From Nodosilinea nodulosa PCC 7104 (GTDB lineage Bacteria; Cyanobacteriota; Cyanobacteriia; Phormidesmidales; Phormidesmidaceae), in the NCBI RefSeq assembly GCF_000309385.1, contig NZ_JH976537.1, positions 5,911,388 through 5,975,387 of the forward strand: a stretch of DNA of 64,000 nucleotides, read 5' to 3'. Made by a program: the position numbers and the translations under genes. Below, in pieces: positions 1 through 9,452 of this stretch. Position 1 is the first letter of the stretch. Each line of letters begins with the position of its first letter. A model generated the notes under the pieces. That model was given only the letters and a program-made list of their open reading frames with translations. It had not been told where the DNA came from and did not search any database.

Positions 1-342
1 CAGGTTGCGGGTGTCTTCGCTGCCAATCACCCGAATGACCGTGCGACCGGGCGGATCGAGCGGGCTGGTGGGTATTAGCGCCCGAAACCGATTGCCGCCG
101 ATGGGAAAGGTGGGGTATTCGGTGGTGTCGTTGACGGTTACTTTGGGGGCGGTGGCGGCCCCAGGGTCTTTGGGAATGACAACCACCGAGATGGTATCGC
201 CCAGCTGGGGGGCGGTGGGGTCAATCAGGACGTCGTAGGCCTGGGCCGGGCGGCGACCCAGCAGCACCACCGTTGAGCCTGCCGCCGCCGCCGCCAGCAG
301 CGATCGCCGGGTTAGCAAAGGGATATTTTGATTTGGCTCCAT
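1..342 (-). CDS. Tat-exported protein, N-terminal part (possible M23-type peptidase)
   Basis: This is the first 114 codons of a gene that runs off the left edge of the window. The start ATG at 342 is followed by a twin-arginine signal (TRRSLLAAAAAG), a hydrophobic stretch and an AQA-type cleavage site near residue 35, so the protein is probably exported folded by Tat. The mature part begins with a beta-rich segment (QLGDTISVVVIP) that resembles the N-terminal domain of cyanobacterial LysM-free M23 peptidases; the catalytic part lies outside the window, so that assignment is only suggestive. The next gene on the same strand lies upstream with an 11-bp gap, so the two are probably co-transcribed. 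Confidence 0.6.
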   Translation of the reverse strand, partial: MEPNQNIPLLTRRSLLAAAAAGSTVVLLGRRPAQAYDVLIDPTAPQLGDTISVVVIPKDPGAATAPKVTVNDTTEYPTFPIGGNRFRALIPTSPLDPPGRTVIRVIGSEDTRNL

Positions 343-353
343 GGCTTCGCTCG

Positions 354-551
354 TCACTCTTGATTGGCCTTGGCGTCTTTTACCGCCGCGTAGAACAGCA
401 CGCCCACCAGCGGCACGCAGAGGCCCAAAATCACGGTGGTGGGTACTGTTCCCCAGTCGGGGCTGCCGGAGGATAGCTCAAAGATAGAGCCTACCGCCGC
501 GATCGCAGCAATGCAGGAACCAGCCAAAAAAAGGCCACTCTTGGGGGTCAC
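354..551 (-). CDS. small two-helix membrane protein
   Basis: The protein has 65 residues if it starts at the GTG at 551, which has a GGAGAAA ribosome-binding site seven bases upstream; a longer open frame to 611 lacks such a site. Two hydrophobic segments (about residues 5-22 and 38-55) are joined by a short loop rich in Ser, Gly and Pro, and the C-terminus is charged. It resembles small conserved cyanobacterial membrane proteins of unknown role. It lies between the deformylase gene and the Tat-exported protein on the same strand. I do not assign a function. Confidence 0.65.
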   Translation of the reverse strand: MTPKSGLFLAGSCIAAIAAVGSIFELSSGSPDWGTVPTTVILGLCVPLVGVLFYAAVKDAKANQE

Positions 552-625
552 AGAGGTTTCTCCTAAAGGTCTGCCCAGGCCGTTCGCGGCCCTATCGAGG
601 CAGCATACCACGGGGCCTTAACCAA

Positions 626-1195
626 TTATTTGACCGTTACCGGCTGCACATCTTTGGCGTAAAAGCCGTGCTTTTTCAGCTCCTGATTCAGGGCCAGGGC
701 ATTCTCCACGCGATCGACAAACAGGACGCCAGTGAGGTGGTCCATCTCGTGCAGAATGCAGCGGGCCAGCAGATCGCTGGCCTGAAGTTTTTTGGGCCGC
801 CCGTTCTCGTCTTTGTAGGACACCTCCAGGGCAGCGGGGCGCACCACGTCTAAATAAACCCCAGGAATGCTGAGGCAGCCCTCCTGACCAGTGGCCAGCT
901 CCTGGGAGATTTTAATGATTTGGGGGTTGATCAGCACCAGGGGCGGGGCGGCGGCATTTTCGGGGTCAACATCGACCACCAGCAGCTGCTTGTTGACGGC
1001 CACCTGGGGTGCTGCCAAACCAATGCCATCAGCGCTGTACATGGTTTGCAGCATCTCCCGCACCAGCGACCGAATCTCATCGTCGACCTTGGCCACCCGC
1101 TTGGCGGGCTGGCGCAACGCGCGATCGCCCAGGGTGTGAATCTCCAGGGGCGGCTGTTTGAGCTTGGTTTTCTCGACTTGAATGGCGGCGGGCAT
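626..1195 (-). CDS. def: peptide deformylase
   Basis: Peptide deformylase removes the formyl group from the initiator methionine of new proteins in the cytoplasm. All three family motifs are present in order: GIGLAAPQ, EGCLSIP and HEMDH; the Cys of motif 2 and the two His of motif 3 bind the catalytic metal and Glu is the general base. The length of 189 residues and the N-terminal extension ahead of the first motif fit the cyanobacterial form. It is followed on the same strand by the small membrane protein after 74 bp. Confidence 0.96.
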   Translation of the reverse strand: MPAAIQVEKTKLKQPPLEIHTLGDRALRQPAKRVAKVDDEIRSLVREMLQTMYSADGIGLAAPQVAVNKQLLVVDVDPENAAAPPLVLINPQIIKISQELATGQEGCLSIPGVYLDVVRPAALEVSYKDENGRPKKLQASDLLARCILHEMDHLTGVLFVDRVENALALNQELKKHGFYAKDVQPVTVK

Positions 1196-1291
1196 AGCGA
1201 TGCGTTCCAGGGGATGTCTTGTTCTGGTATCTATCCTAACAACACAGACTCACTTCGACATAGCAGATGCTCATAACCCACCAGGGGCAGG

Positions 1292-1687
1292 TCAGTCGCC
1301 TTCGGGTAAAACGGGTTTGGCATCTACCGTGACATCGACGGCGGTGATGTCAATGGTGCCCGCCTCGGTCACCCGCGTAAACCCATCGGCTTCGGTGTGT
1401 AGCGGCGTGCCGCAGCTGAGGCAGCGGGTTTCGGTGCCTTTAATGCCGGTCAGCGCGGTGGAGCACACCGGGCAAGGCCCCTGCACCAGATTGCGCCGCA
1501 GCCAAAACCGCAGGCCAATAAACCCCAGCACCGGAGCCGCCAGCAGCAGCACGATCAGCACCGCCAGCGACTTCACCAGCCAGCCCAGGCCCACGGCCCC
1601 CAGCAGCCAGACGACGCCGATCAGGGTGAGCCAGCAGCCCAGACCCGATAGATTGACCCGAATTTGGTTGAAGTTATTTTGGTTCAC
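1292..1687 (-). CDS. membrane protein with C-terminal zinc ribbon
   Basis: The protein is 131 residues long from the GTG at 1687, placed just ahead of the conserved-looking part (NQNNFNQIRVNLSGLG). Two adjoining hydrophobic helices occupy roughly residues 15-65, followed by a CPVC...CLSC pair of knuckles typical of a small zinc ribbon and an acidic C-terminal tail with a beta-like repeat (TVDAKPVLPEGD). The open frame extends further upstream, but that part overlaps the glycosyltransferase gene in another frame and looks like shadow sequence. Function unknown; proteins of this layout are common in cyanobacteria. Confidence 0.7.
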   Translation of the reverse strand: MNQNNFNQIRVNLSGLGCWLTLIGVVWLLGAVGLGWLVKSLAVLIVLLLAAPVLGFIGLRFWLRRNLVQGPCPVCSTALTGIKGTETRCLSCGTPLHTEADGFTRVTEAGTIDITAVDVTVDAKPVLPEGD

Positions 1688-1775
1688 GGGGGCTGTCTCA
1701 ACTCGGCAAAGGCTGGAGCAAGCTTGCCCCAAAGGCAATGCCCTGGCTCTAACACTGTATTGTAACGCCGCTGCC

Positions 1776-2984
1776 CTACCCCGTTGTGGGTAGCTCCCCA
1801 AGCCCCCCGCCAAGGGCCTGATGCAGCTGCTGGGCCAGGGCGTCGGGGCCAAAGGCCGCCAGGGTTTCCTGCCGCAGCCATGCCCCCTGGCAGCGCGGGT
1901 CTTGGCCCGCCAACATCTCCAGGCAGGCGGCGGCGACGGCCTGGGCATCGCGGTGGGGGACTCGCCAGCCCAGGCGACCATCTTGCAGGGGATCGGCGGA
2001 CCCGTCGCGATCGCCCGCCAGCACCGGCACGCCGCAGGCCATGGCCTCCAGATAGACAATGCCAAAGCCCTCCTGGGAGGGCATGACGTAGGCATCGGCC
2101 AGGCGGTAGTGGGCCGCCAGCGCCTCGTTGGGCACATACCCGGCAAACACCACGCGATCGCCCACCCCCACCGCCTCAGCCAGGGCAGCCAGCCGGGGCT
2201 GATCGTCTCCCCGGCCAATCACCAGATATTTCACCGTGGGCTCGGCGGCGACAATGGCGGGCAGCGCCCGAATCGTCACATCCACCCCTTTGTAAATATC
2301 CCCCGACCACAGCCGGGCTACGGTCATCAGCACCCGGCATCCGGCCAGGCCGTAGGCTTCCACTAGCTTCGGATCGGCGGGGCCGGGGCTAAATACATCG
2401 CCATCCACCACGCAGGGAACCAGGCGAACTCGATCTGGGTCAAGGGCGTTGGCGGCGCAGGCGCGATCGCGGCTGTAGCGGCTGATCGCCCACACCTGAT
2501 CGGCCCGGGCCAGAGCCGTTTGCTGCCGGGGCGGCAGGGGATCCCACACCTCCTTGCCGTAGGTGACGACGCTGTAGGGCAGCCTGAGCCAGCGGCAGAT
2601 AGGGGCCACCAGGGGCAGCAGCAGCACGTGGCCGCACACCACCCGACCGGGGCGCTGCTTGAACAAATGCCCCAGCAGCAGCGCCCCTAGCCTGGCCCTG
2701 CTCAAGGGGGCGCTGGCCGAATCTAGATAGTGAAATCGCAGCGGGGACAGATCGTAGGGATTGTCGACCTCCGCCCCATCCCGCAGCAGAAAGACCTCCG
2801 CAGGCGATGGGTAGGGCCGTTCCAGGTAGGCCTTGAAGAGGTCTTTAATATAGGACTGAATGCCCCCTTCGCAGGAGAAAATTTGGATAAAAACAAACGT
2901 AACCGTCCCTGAGTCAATTCCAGACGACCTGGCCAGATCGGGGACAGATAAGTTGGTAGTCGAAGAACCCATCGCAGGCAGCAA
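1776..2984 (-). CDS. glycosyltransferase family 4 protein
   Basis: A 402-residue GT-B-fold glycosyltransferase of the GT4 group, which moves a sugar from a nucleotide sugar to a lipid, glycan or small molecule at the cytoplasmic face of the membrane. The N-terminal domain has a glycine-rich acceptor loop (SCEGGIQSYIKDL), and the C-terminal domain shows GRGDDQPRL and the EGFGIVYLEAMACGVPVL signature with the E-x7-E pair that binds the donor. The first 25 residues before the beta strand FVFIQIF are not conserved-looking, so the real start could be further in. The acceptor and the pathway cannot be read from the sequence; the neighbours are unrelated housekeeping genes. Confidence 0.88.
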   Translation of the reverse strand: MLPAMGSSTTNLSVPDLARSSGIDSGTVTFVFIQIFSCEGGIQSYIKDLFKAYLERPYPSPAEVFLLRDGAEVDNPYDLSPLRFHYLDSASAPLSRARLGALLLGHLFKQRPGRVVCGHVLLLPLVAPICRWLRLPYSVVTYGKEVWDPLPPRQQTALARADQVWAISRYSRDRACAANALDPDRVRLVPCVVDGDVFSPGPADPKLVEAYGLAGCRVLMTVARLWSGDIYKGVDVTIRALPAIVAAEPTVKYLVIGRGDDQPRLAALAEAVGVGDRVVFAGYVPNEALAAHYRLADAYVMPSQEGFGIVYLEAMACGVPVLAGDRDGSADPLQDGRLGWRVPHRDAQAVAAACLEMLAGQDPRCQGAWLRQETLAAFGPDALAQQLHQALGGGLGELPTTG

Positions 2985-3031
2985 TCAAACGGCAGTTTGC
3001 CCCTAGGCTACCCACTCGCCCTCTGGCAGGC

Positions 3032-3487
3032 TCAGGGCAGGCAGGTGCCATACTTCACAATCGACAGGCAGTTGCGTCCGTCCTTTGAGCGGTAGTACGT
3101 TACCTTATCTGCCAGACGGCGCAGCAAAAACCAGCCGTAGCCGCTCTCCAGCAGCTCCCCTGGCTGGGGCTCAGGCAGCAGCTCTGGGTTGAAGGGATCG
3201 CCGTAGTCCCAAATCCGAATTTCCACCTGGTCGGTGTCGAGGGCCAGGTCAATATCAATGCCGGTTTCTGGGGGCAGGTGGGCGTGGGCATGGCGCACCG
3301 CGTTGGTAAAGCCTTCGGTCAGGGCCAGGGCGAGGCGATCGCAGTGGCTGCCCACCCAGGCCGAGTCCCCCTCCAGCGAACGACAGGTGTCGCGAAACCA
3401 GCGCTGCACCTGGGCTACCACATCGAGCTGGCTTTTGACCTGTAAATGCACTCGTCTAGACGCCCGCCTGGAATCTGCCATTGCCAT
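3032..3487 (-). CDS. anti-sigma regulatory factor (RsbW/SpoIIAB-like kinase domain)
   Basis: A stand-alone GHKL ATPase of 151 residues, the type that binds or phosphorylates partners in sigma-factor partner-switching. The N box appears in LALALTEGFTNAVRHAH and the G1-like box in IRIWDYGDPF, followed by a G2-like stretch YGWFLLRRLAD. Such proteins work with anti-sigma antagonists and PP2C phosphatases, none of which lies nearby, so the partner is unknown. Its 5' end faces the petBD terminator, so it has its own promoter. Confidence 0.85.
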   Translation of the reverse strand: MAMADSRRASRRVHLQVKSQLDVVAQVQRWFRDTCRSLEGDSAWVGSHCDRLALALTEGFTNAVRHAHAHLPPETGIDIDLALDTDQVEIRIWDYGDPFNPELLPEPQPGELLESGYGWFLLRRLADKVTYYRSKDGRNCLSIVKYGTCLP

Positions 3488-3554
3488 AGCTCACTCCCGT
3501 ATCAACGCCTACCAGCCGCCCTTAAATTTAGCTTAGCGAAAGAGTAGTCCCTCA

Positions 3555-3597
3555 GCAAAAAGACCTGCGTAAAACGATACAGTTCTACGCAGGTCTT
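3555..3597 (-). terminator. intrinsic terminator of petBD
   Basis: A perfect 12-bp inverted repeat, AAGACCTGCGTA at 3560-3571 and TACGCAGGTCTT at 3586-3597, encloses a 14-base loop. Read on the minus strand the stem is followed by a run of five T. It sits 24 bp after the petD stop codon, exactly where the petBD transcript should end. Confidence 0.9.
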
Positions 3598-3620
3598 GCA
3601 TAACCAATAGAATTAGCCGC

Positions 3621-4103
3621 CTAGAACAGGCCCAGGGTCAGCGATTCTTGGATGGGGAAAGTAGCCCCGATACCCAGCCACAGGGTCACCGCCGTGCCAA
3701 ACAAAAACAGGGTGGTAGCCACGGGGCGACGGAAGGGGTTCTGAAACTTGTTGACGCTCTCGATAAAGGGAATCAGCATCAGGCCCAGGGGAATGGCGGT
3801 CATGGCGCCAATACCCAGCAGCTTGTTGGGCACAATCCGCAGAATTTGGAAGGTGGGATACAGGTACCACTCAGGCAAAATTTCTAGCGGGGTGGCAAAG
3901 GGGTCAGCGGGTTCACCCACCAGAGCGGGATCTAGCACCGCCAGACCCACGCAGCAGGCAATGGTGCCCAGAATAACCACGGGAAAGATGTAGAGCAGGT
4001 CGTTGGGCCAGGCGGGCTCGCCGTAGTAGTTGTGGCCCATGCCCTGCTTGAGCATTTCTCTTAACTTAGGATCACTCAGATCCGGTTTTTTAATGGTCGC
4101 CAT
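3621..4103 (-). CDS. petD: cytochrome b6-f complex subunit IV
   Basis: Subunit IV of cytochrome b6f, which passes electrons from plastoquinol to plastocyanin or cytochrome c6 in the thylakoid membrane. The 160-residue length is standard. The N-terminus ([20 protein letters not shown]), three membrane helices and the PEWY loop of the quinol-oxidation site ([13 protein letters not shown]) are all present. It follows petB on the same strand with a 136-bp gap, the usual order, and ends at a strong hairpin terminator. Confidence 0.98.
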   Translation of the reverse strand: MATIKKPDLSDPKLREMLKQGMGHNYYGEPAWPNDLLYIFPVVILGTIACCVGLAVLDPALVGEPADPFATPLEILPEWYLYPTFQILRIVPNKLLGIGAMTAIPLGLMLIPFIESVNKFQNPFRRPVATTLFLFGTAVTLWLGIGATFPIQESLTLGLF

Positions 4104-4239
4104 CGAAAAACTTCTCCTGTTACAGCCAGTTGGGCCAGGCCCAAAGTTTAAACCATCCAGCTAGGGCAATTGGTCCAGCAGAAACCAAACGTCATGCCCC
4201 CCAGTCTTGCCTTCCTAAAGGCACGCTCCCAAGGAATCT

Positions 4240-4908
4240 TTAGAGCGGGCCAGAGATGCCCTGCTTGCGAATCATCAGGAAGTGTAGCAGCATGAACACC
4301 GCGATCGCCCAGGGCAGAACGAAGGTGTGCAGGCTGTAGAAGCGGGTCAGGGTTGATTGCCCAACGGCCTCGCCGCCGCGCATCAGCTCGACCACGGTGG
4401 AACCCACGACCGGAATAGCACCGGGCACCCCAGACACAATCTTCACGGCCCAGTAGCCCACCTGATCCCAGGGGAGAGAGTAGCCGGTCACGCCGAAGGT
4501 AACGGTGATCACCGCCAGCACCACGCCGGTCACCCAGGTTAGCTCGCGGGGCTTCTTAAAGCCGCCGGTGAGATAAACCCGAAACACGTGGAGAATCATC
4601 ATCAGCACCATCATGCTGGCCGACCAGCGGTGGATGGAGCGAATCAGCCAGCCGAAGTTGACGTCGGTCATCAGGTACTGCACAGAACTGAAGGCTTCAG
4701 TGACCGTCGGCTTGTAGTAAAAGGTCATCGCAAACCCAGTGGCGAACTGGATCAGGAAGCAGGTCAGGGTAATGCCGCCCAGGCAATAGAAAATATTGAC
4801 GTGGGGCGGCACGTACTTGCTGGAGATGTCGTCGGCCAGAGCCTGAATCTCAAGCCGCTCGTTAAACCATTGGAAGGTCTTAGAGTCAGTAACTTGCTTG
4901 GTAAACAT
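4240..4908 (-). CDS. petB: cytochrome b6
   Basis: Cytochrome b6 carries the two b hemes and the extra c-type heme of the b6f complex. I start it at the ATG at 4908, giving 222 residues and the conserved beginning [10 protein letters not shown]; an in-frame start at 4932 would add eight atypical residues. Heme ligands are visible as paired His in [15 protein letters not shown] and [16 protein letters not shown], each 14-15 residues apart, and the Cys that binds heme c(n) is in NIFYCLGG (residue 42). petB and petD form one minus-strand unit, divergent from ctpA. Confidence 0.98.
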   Translation of the reverse strand: MFTKQVTDSKTFQWFNERLEIQALADDISSKYVPPHVNIFYCLGGITLTCFLIQFATGFAMTFYYKPTVTEAFSSVQYLMTDVNFGWLIRSIHRWSASMMVLMMILHVFRVYLTGGFKKPRELTWVTGVVLAVITVTFGVTGYSLPWDQVGYWAVKIVSGVPGAIPVVGSTVVELMRGGEAVGQSTLTRFYSLHTFVLPWAIAVFMLLHFLMIRKQGISGPL

Positions 4909-5473
4909 GAAGCGGGTAACTCTATATATCAATAAATGCCGTCAATGAAAAATGTAACATAGCCGTAATGGCTGCGCTAAATTCTCTGCTATAGATTCTA
5001 AGGCCTGGGGGACCTACTGCCATCTTCCCCGCCTTCGGGATGGAAGAAAATCGGACTTTTAGGGCAGAAATCAACCTCCCTGGCCACCAAAGTTCCTAAA
5101 GATATAGATGAGAATCCTTGGGCGGCTTGCAACATTTCGTTACAATTTGACAGCGCTGCTGCGGTGAGGCGAGACCCTGGCGCTGGTCGGGCATGCCCTG
5201 GGGCAATTGGGTGAAGGGTCGGCCGCTGCGGCAGGGGGGGCTACCGGCCAACGGGCATGCCTGGTGCCGGTTGGGTGCAATTGGCAAAAAATGGTCAGAA
5301 TAAACTAATGTGAAGCCGATGCCGCACGGCTGTGTATATCGCCCATTCTTGAATGCAGCTGGATTGCAGTCAAACCTAAGGGTAATGGTCGAAGATTAGT
5401 TATCCTGGCGTGACCCGTTTCGGCGCGATCGCCCTCTCCGCTCAGTACCACCGCCTGCCTTTGCTCTGCTTGT
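4909..5473. other. divergent intergenic region petB / ctpA
   Basis: This 565-bp stretch separates the divergent petB and ctpA genes and should hold both promoters and long leaders. It is less GC-rich near 4920-5000 and 5090-5150 (for example around CATTTCGTTACAATTTGACA at 5128-5147). I see no convincing gene in it; the short open frame on the minus strand near 5100-5287 has no coding character. Confidence 0.6.
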
Positions 5474-6715
5474 ATGTTCAGACCCCTATTGCGTCTCAGT
5501 ATTCTCTGCCTGTGTCTGATTGGGCTGGCGGTCGGCGGCGTGTCAGCCGGTCCGGCCCTGGCCCTTACCAACGAGCAAAACCTGGTGGCAGAGGTATGGC
5601 GCATTGTCAATCGAGCCTACGTCGATGAGACCTTCAACCACCAAAACTGGTGGTTTACTCGCCAGCGAGCCCTGGAGCGCTCCCTGGCCAGCCGCGAAGA
5701 TACCTACCAGGCAATTCAGGACATGCTGGCGGGGCTGGATGATCCCTACACCCGGCTGCTGCCTCCCAACCAGTACCGCAGTCTGCAAACCAGCACCGCT
5801 GGCGAGCTGACCGGGGTGGGGCTGCAAATTTCTAAAGACGAGCACCCCGGCTGGCTGCGGGTAATTGCCCCGATCGAAGGGTCTCCGGCGGAGCAGGCCG
5901 GCATTCAGCCCCAGGACGTGGTGCTTGAAATCGACGGTACGGCCACCACCGATCTGACCCTGGATGAGGCGGCGGCTCGGATGCGGGGGCAGCGGGGCAC
6001 GATGGTCACTCTGCAACTCCGTCGCCCCGACGAAACGGCCTCTCGCCAGGTCTTGCTCACCCGCGATGTCATCACCCTCAACCCCGTGGTGTCGGCCCTA
6101 AAAACCACATCGACCGGGCAGCGGGTCGGATACCTGCGGCTGAGCCAGTTCAACGGCAATGCCGTGGAGAAGTTAGCCACCGCCATTCGCGATCTGGCCG
6201 ACCAGGGGGCGGAGGGGTACCTGCTGGATCTGCGCAACAACCCCGGCGGCCTGCTCCAGGCCGGGATTGAAATTGCTCGGCTGTGGCTGCCCCAGGGCAC
6301 CATTGTCTACACCGTCAACCGCCAGGGCATTTTAGACAGCTTTGAGGCCTTTGGTCAGGCCATCACCGACGCGCCCCTGGTGGTGCTGGTCAACGAAGGC
6401 ACCGCCAGCGCCAGCGAAATTTTGGCCGGGGCGCTGCAAGACAATGGCCGCGCTACCCTGGTGGGCAGCACCACCTTTGGCAAGGGGCTGATTCAGTCGC
6501 TGTTTGACCTGTCGGATGGGGCGGGGCTGGCGGTGACCGTGGCCAAGTACGAAACCCCGGCCCACCACGACATCAACAAGCTGGGCATTAAGCCCGATCG
6601 CATGGTTGCCAGCGTGCCCCTCAACCGCGACACCGTGGCTACCGAGGCCGACCCCCAGTACCAGGCCGCCCTGGAGATGCTCAGCAAAGCCCCGGTCCTG
6701 GCCAGTGCGCCTTAA
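5474..6715 (+). CDS. ctpA: carboxyl-terminal processing protease CtpA
   Basis: CtpA is a lumenal serine protease that trims the C-terminal extension of the photosystem II D1 precursor. The 413-residue protein starts with a signal peptide (hydrophobic to about residue 30, cleaved after ALA). A PDZ domain follows (TGVGLQISKDE to DVVLEIDG), then the S41 catalytic core. Spacing to known D1 proteases places the Ser/Lys dyad at S312 (NEGTASASEI) and K337 (TTFGKGLIQS). It is divergent from petB and followed after 20 bp by the HD-domain gene, which may share its transcript. Confidence 0.93.
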   Translation: MFRPLLRLSILCLCLIGLAVGGVSAGPALALTNEQNLVAEVWRIVNRAYVDETFNHQNWWFTRQRALERSLASREDTYQAIQDMLAGLDDPYTRLLPPNQYRSLQTSTAGELTGVGLQISKDEHPGWLRVIAPIEGSPAEQAGIQPQDVVLEIDGTATTDLTLDEAAARMRGQRGTMVTLQLRRPDETASRQVLLTRDVITLNPVVSALKTTSTGQRVGYLRLSQFNGNAVEKLATAIRDLADQGAEGYLLDLRNNPGGLLQAGIEIARLWLPQGTIVYTVNRQGILDSFEAFGQAITDAPLVVLVNEGTASASEILAGALQDNGRATLVGSTTFGKGLIQSLFDLSDGAGLAVTVAKYETPAHHDINKLGIKPDRMVASVPLNRDTVATEADPQYQAALEMLSKAPVLASAP

Positions 6716-6735
6716 CCCAGCACCTCTGCAAAGCC

Positions 6736-8019
6736 ATGTACCTTAAGGCCAGCCGCTCGTACCACGACCCCCTCCACGGCGCAATTACCCTGCACGCCAG
6801 CGACCCCGACGAGGCGCTGCTGACCCAGCTAATTGATACCCCAGCTTTTCAGCGGCTGCGGCGAATTCGCCAGCTTGGCCCCGCCAGCCTCACCTTTCAC
6901 GGCGCGGAAAGCTCGCGCTTTACCCACTCGCTGGGGGTGATGGCGATCGCCCGTCGCGCCTTTGACCAGCTCCAGCGCCGCTACCCCGAACTGGCCCCCC
7001 ACCGGGCTACGGTGCTGGTGGCCGCCCTGCTCCACGACATTGGCCACGGCCCGTTTAGCCACACCGCTGAAGAGGTGTTTGGCCTCCAGCACGAGCACTG
7101 GACCCGCACCATCATTCGCGAGCTGCCGGAGATTCACGACGCCCTAGAGGCAAGGGCGGCGGGGCTGGCGGCAGCGGTGGATCAGGTCTACACCCATCAG
7201 CACCCCGTCGCGCTGGTGTGGCAGCTGGTGAGTAGCCAGCTCGACTGCGATCGCCTCGACTACCTGCTGCGCGACAGCTACTTTACCGGCGCTAGCTACG
7301 GTCAGCTCGATTTAGACCGCATTCTGATGGCGCTGCGGTTTGAGCCAGCTAGCGGTCGGCTGGTGGTGGCCCACAAGGGTCTGTCTGCGATCGAGCACTA
7401 CCTGGTGGTGCGCCACTTTATGTATGTGCAGGTGTACAACCACCCCAAAAATATTTCCGTTACCTGGCTGCTGGAGCGCGCCTTTGAGCGCGCCCGCGCC
7501 GACCTGCAAGCGGGCAAGCTGGAGGCCGATCCGACGGTGACTGCCTGGCTGCTCGCCCCCGATCGCCCCCTGCCGCTGGAAACCTACCTGGCCGGGGACG
7601 ACATTGTCTTCACCTACCATCTCCAGCGGTGGCGGCACAGCCCCGACCCACTGCTGGCCGACCTGTGCCGCCGCTTCCTCGATCGCGACCTGCTCAAAAC
7701 CCTGGAAGTAACGCGGCTGTCGGCGGAGCAGCAGAGCGACCTGCTGCGCACCGTGCGCACCCACCTGGACCAGCAGGGCTACAGCAGCGAACAGTACAGC
7801 GGCCTGCGCCGCACCTGGAGCCGGGGCTACACCACCTACAACGAGGGCATTTGCCTGCACAGCGACAACGCCTTTGTCGACATTAAAGACCTGTCGCCGC
7901 TGGTGCAGACCCTCAGCCAGCCCTTCGAGCGCACCTGGCTGCTCTACCCGCGCGACATTCACCCCTGGCTGTGGCAGACCTGGGCCAGCTACGGTTCCAC
8001 CGCCGCAGAAATGGTGTAG
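6736..8019 (+). CDS. HD-domain phosphohydrolase
   Basis: A 427-residue metal-dependent phosphohydrolase of the dGTPase/SAMHD1-like HD group. The H...HD...D signature is complete: RFTHSLGVMAIA, LLHDIGHGPFSHTAEEVF and SSQLDCDRLDYLLRDSYFTG. The family includes dNTP triphosphohydrolases, but many members have unknown substrates, so the exact reaction is open. The gene begins 20 bp after ctpA on the same strand and converges on a membrane protein gene with a 7-bp gap. Confidence 0.88.
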   Translation: MYLKASRSYHDPLHGAITLHASDPDEALLTQLIDTPAFQRLRRIRQLGPASLTFHGAESSRFTHSLGVMAIARRAFDQLQRRYPELAPHRATVLVAALLHDIGHGPFSHTAEEVFGLQHEHWTRTIIRELPEIHDALEARAAGLAAAVDQVYTHQHPVALVWQLVSSQLDCDRLDYLLRDSYFTGASYGQLDLDRILMALRFEPASGRLVVAHKGLSAIEHYLVVRHFMYVQVYNHPKNISVTWLLERAFERARADLQAGKLEADPTVTAWLLAPDRPLPLETYLAGDDIVFTYHLQRWRHSPDPLLADLCRRFLDRDLLKTLEVTRLSAEQQSDLLRTVRTHLDQQGYSSEQYSGLRRTWSRGYTTYNEGICLHSDNAFVDIKDLSPLVQTLSQPFERTWLLYPRDIHPWLWQTWASYGSTAAEMV

Positions 8020-8026
8020 GCACAAC

Positions 8027-9064
8027 CTACCCTCGACCCGGCCGGGGCAGCGGCGGCACCAGCTCCACCAGGGCCAGCAGCGTCAGGCTGAGGGGCCACA
8101 GAAAATACTGCAAAAACAGCACCGAATTGAAGTAGAGAAACACCATCATTACCATGGCGGAGGCGACTAAAAGACTCACCTTTTCCCGCCAAAAACTCAG
8201 GTAAATGAGCCCCATTAGCGACAGCATTAGCAGTTTAGCTTTTAACCCCACCATCCACGGCAACTGCTGAGAAAACATCACATCAAAGGAAGGGGCGCCG
8301 TCAATGTGCGAACTTCCCCATCGGGTGGCCGAAAAAAGGATTGACTTAAAGAATCCTTCAGCGTTCCAAACCAGGAACGGCAGTGAGGTTAACACCGGAA
8401 TGCTCACAATAATTAAAAACCCCCATGCCAAATTTTTTAGGCGTGCATCTTTGTCCCCATTGGTCCAGAGATAGATCAGGTAAAGGGGCAGCAAAAAGAT
8501 GGCGATTTGCTTGATTCCCAGGGACAGGCTAAAAGCCAGCAGCGACAGCCTGGGTTTTGCCCGCAGGAGCACTAGCGAAAGCAGCAAAAAAAAGATGGCC
8601 GCAAATTCCAGGTGGTGAACCCGAACAATATAAATGCTCCAGCGCCCCAGCAGGAGAATAGCGGCGGCGGCAAAGCCCAGCAGCCCCAGACCCCGCCGGT
8701 AGAAATAATGCAAAACCAGGGCTACTATGCCCATGTGAAAGAGAAACGAGAGGGGTCGCCACAGGTAAAGCCACTGCAAGAAATCTGGCAGGCCCAGTAT
8801 TTGCACCAGCGCCGAGGCGAGATAGGCCAGGGGAAAATAGGTCGCGTACTTATCGTTAACCCGCATGTCGCTAGCCAAAACCCTGGCGTAGGGGTTTTCC
8901 CCGGCGATAATTCGTTTGCCTTCCAGCCAAACGTAGTAAATATCCTCGCCCATCAAATCTTCGGCGGGGATAGACCAGAAGCTCATGTGCACGAGCAGCC
9001 CGGCAGCGATTAGCAACAGCAGCGCCAGCCAGTATCCTCTGTTTTTTTGGTACAACCCTGGCAT
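8027..9064 (-). CDS. polytopic membrane glycosyltransferase-like protein (GT-C/GT87 type)
   Basis: The protein of 345 residues has about nine to ten hydrophobic segments and an acidic loop right after the first helix (LMGEDIYYVWLEGKRIIAGENPYA), the place where GT-C enzymes carry their catalytic acid. This fits the DUF2029/GT87 group, which uses polyprenyl-phosphate sugars on the outer face of the membrane. The start is the ATG at 9064; a TTG two codons upstream at 9070 has a better-spaced GGGAGA and is an alternative. It converges on the HD gene. Substrate unknown. Confidence 0.68.
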   Translation of the reverse strand: MPGLYQKNRGYWLALLLLIAAGLLVHMSFWSIPAEDLMGEDIYYVWLEGKRIIAGENPYARVLASDMRVNDKYATYFPLAYLASALVQILGLPDFLQWLYLWRPLSFLFHMGIVALVLHYFYRRGLGLLGFAAAAILLLGRWSIYIVRVHHLEFAAIFFLLLSLVLLRAKPRLSLLAFSLSLGIKQIAIFLLPLYLIYLWTNGDKDARLKNLAWGFLIIVSIPVLTSLPFLVWNAEGFFKSILFSATRWGSSHIDGAPSFDVMFSQQLPWMVGLKAKLLMLSLMGLIYLSFWREKVSLLVASAMVMMVFLYFNSVLFLQYFLWPLSLTLLALVELVPPLPRPGRG

Positions 9065-9070
9065 GGTCAA

Positions 9071-9452
9071 GGCTATTCTCCCGACGTGCTGTTGTTGCTG
9101 ATCTAAAGCACCCCTGGCGCTGAATTGGCCCGGGTTTTCCTGCGGCCTGGGGCGGGGGCAGGTTCTGGGCCGAAGTCGTGGGTGACCGAGCAGCCCGGGT
9201 CTGGGTTTCGTTCGGCGCAGACCAGTGAGGGCATATTGACACAGAGTGGCCTGGCAGGCTAGACGCTAACCCGCCCTGACCTCTACATGTGGGGGTTTTA
9301 AATTCTGTAGATCTGAAAAATCGCTAGATGTAGGTTCATAGATCAGCCCAAGATCCGTTAACCTAGGGGTCAGCTTGGGCGCCCTGGCCCGGGTTGACCT
9401 GGCAAAAATGAGGCCCAGGACAGTAAAATTGTACTAATAGAGCCGCTGCGCC
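9071..9452. other. divergent intergenic region before dnaE
   Basis: These 382 bp lie between the divergent GT-C gene and dnaE. The segment 9290-9360 is AT-richer than its surroundings and probably holds the dnaE promoter. I see no gene or strong hairpin in it. Confidence 0.5.

Noticed and set aside
1688..2218. N-terminal extension of the zinc-ribbon frame
   Set aside because: The extension overlaps the glycosyltransferase gene in another frame and has the Arg/Trp/Pro-rich look of shadow sequence; the GTG at 1687 is a better start.
5096..5287. 63-codon frame between petB and ctpA
   Set aside because: No ribosome-binding site and no protein-like composition; it lies in the divergent promoter region.
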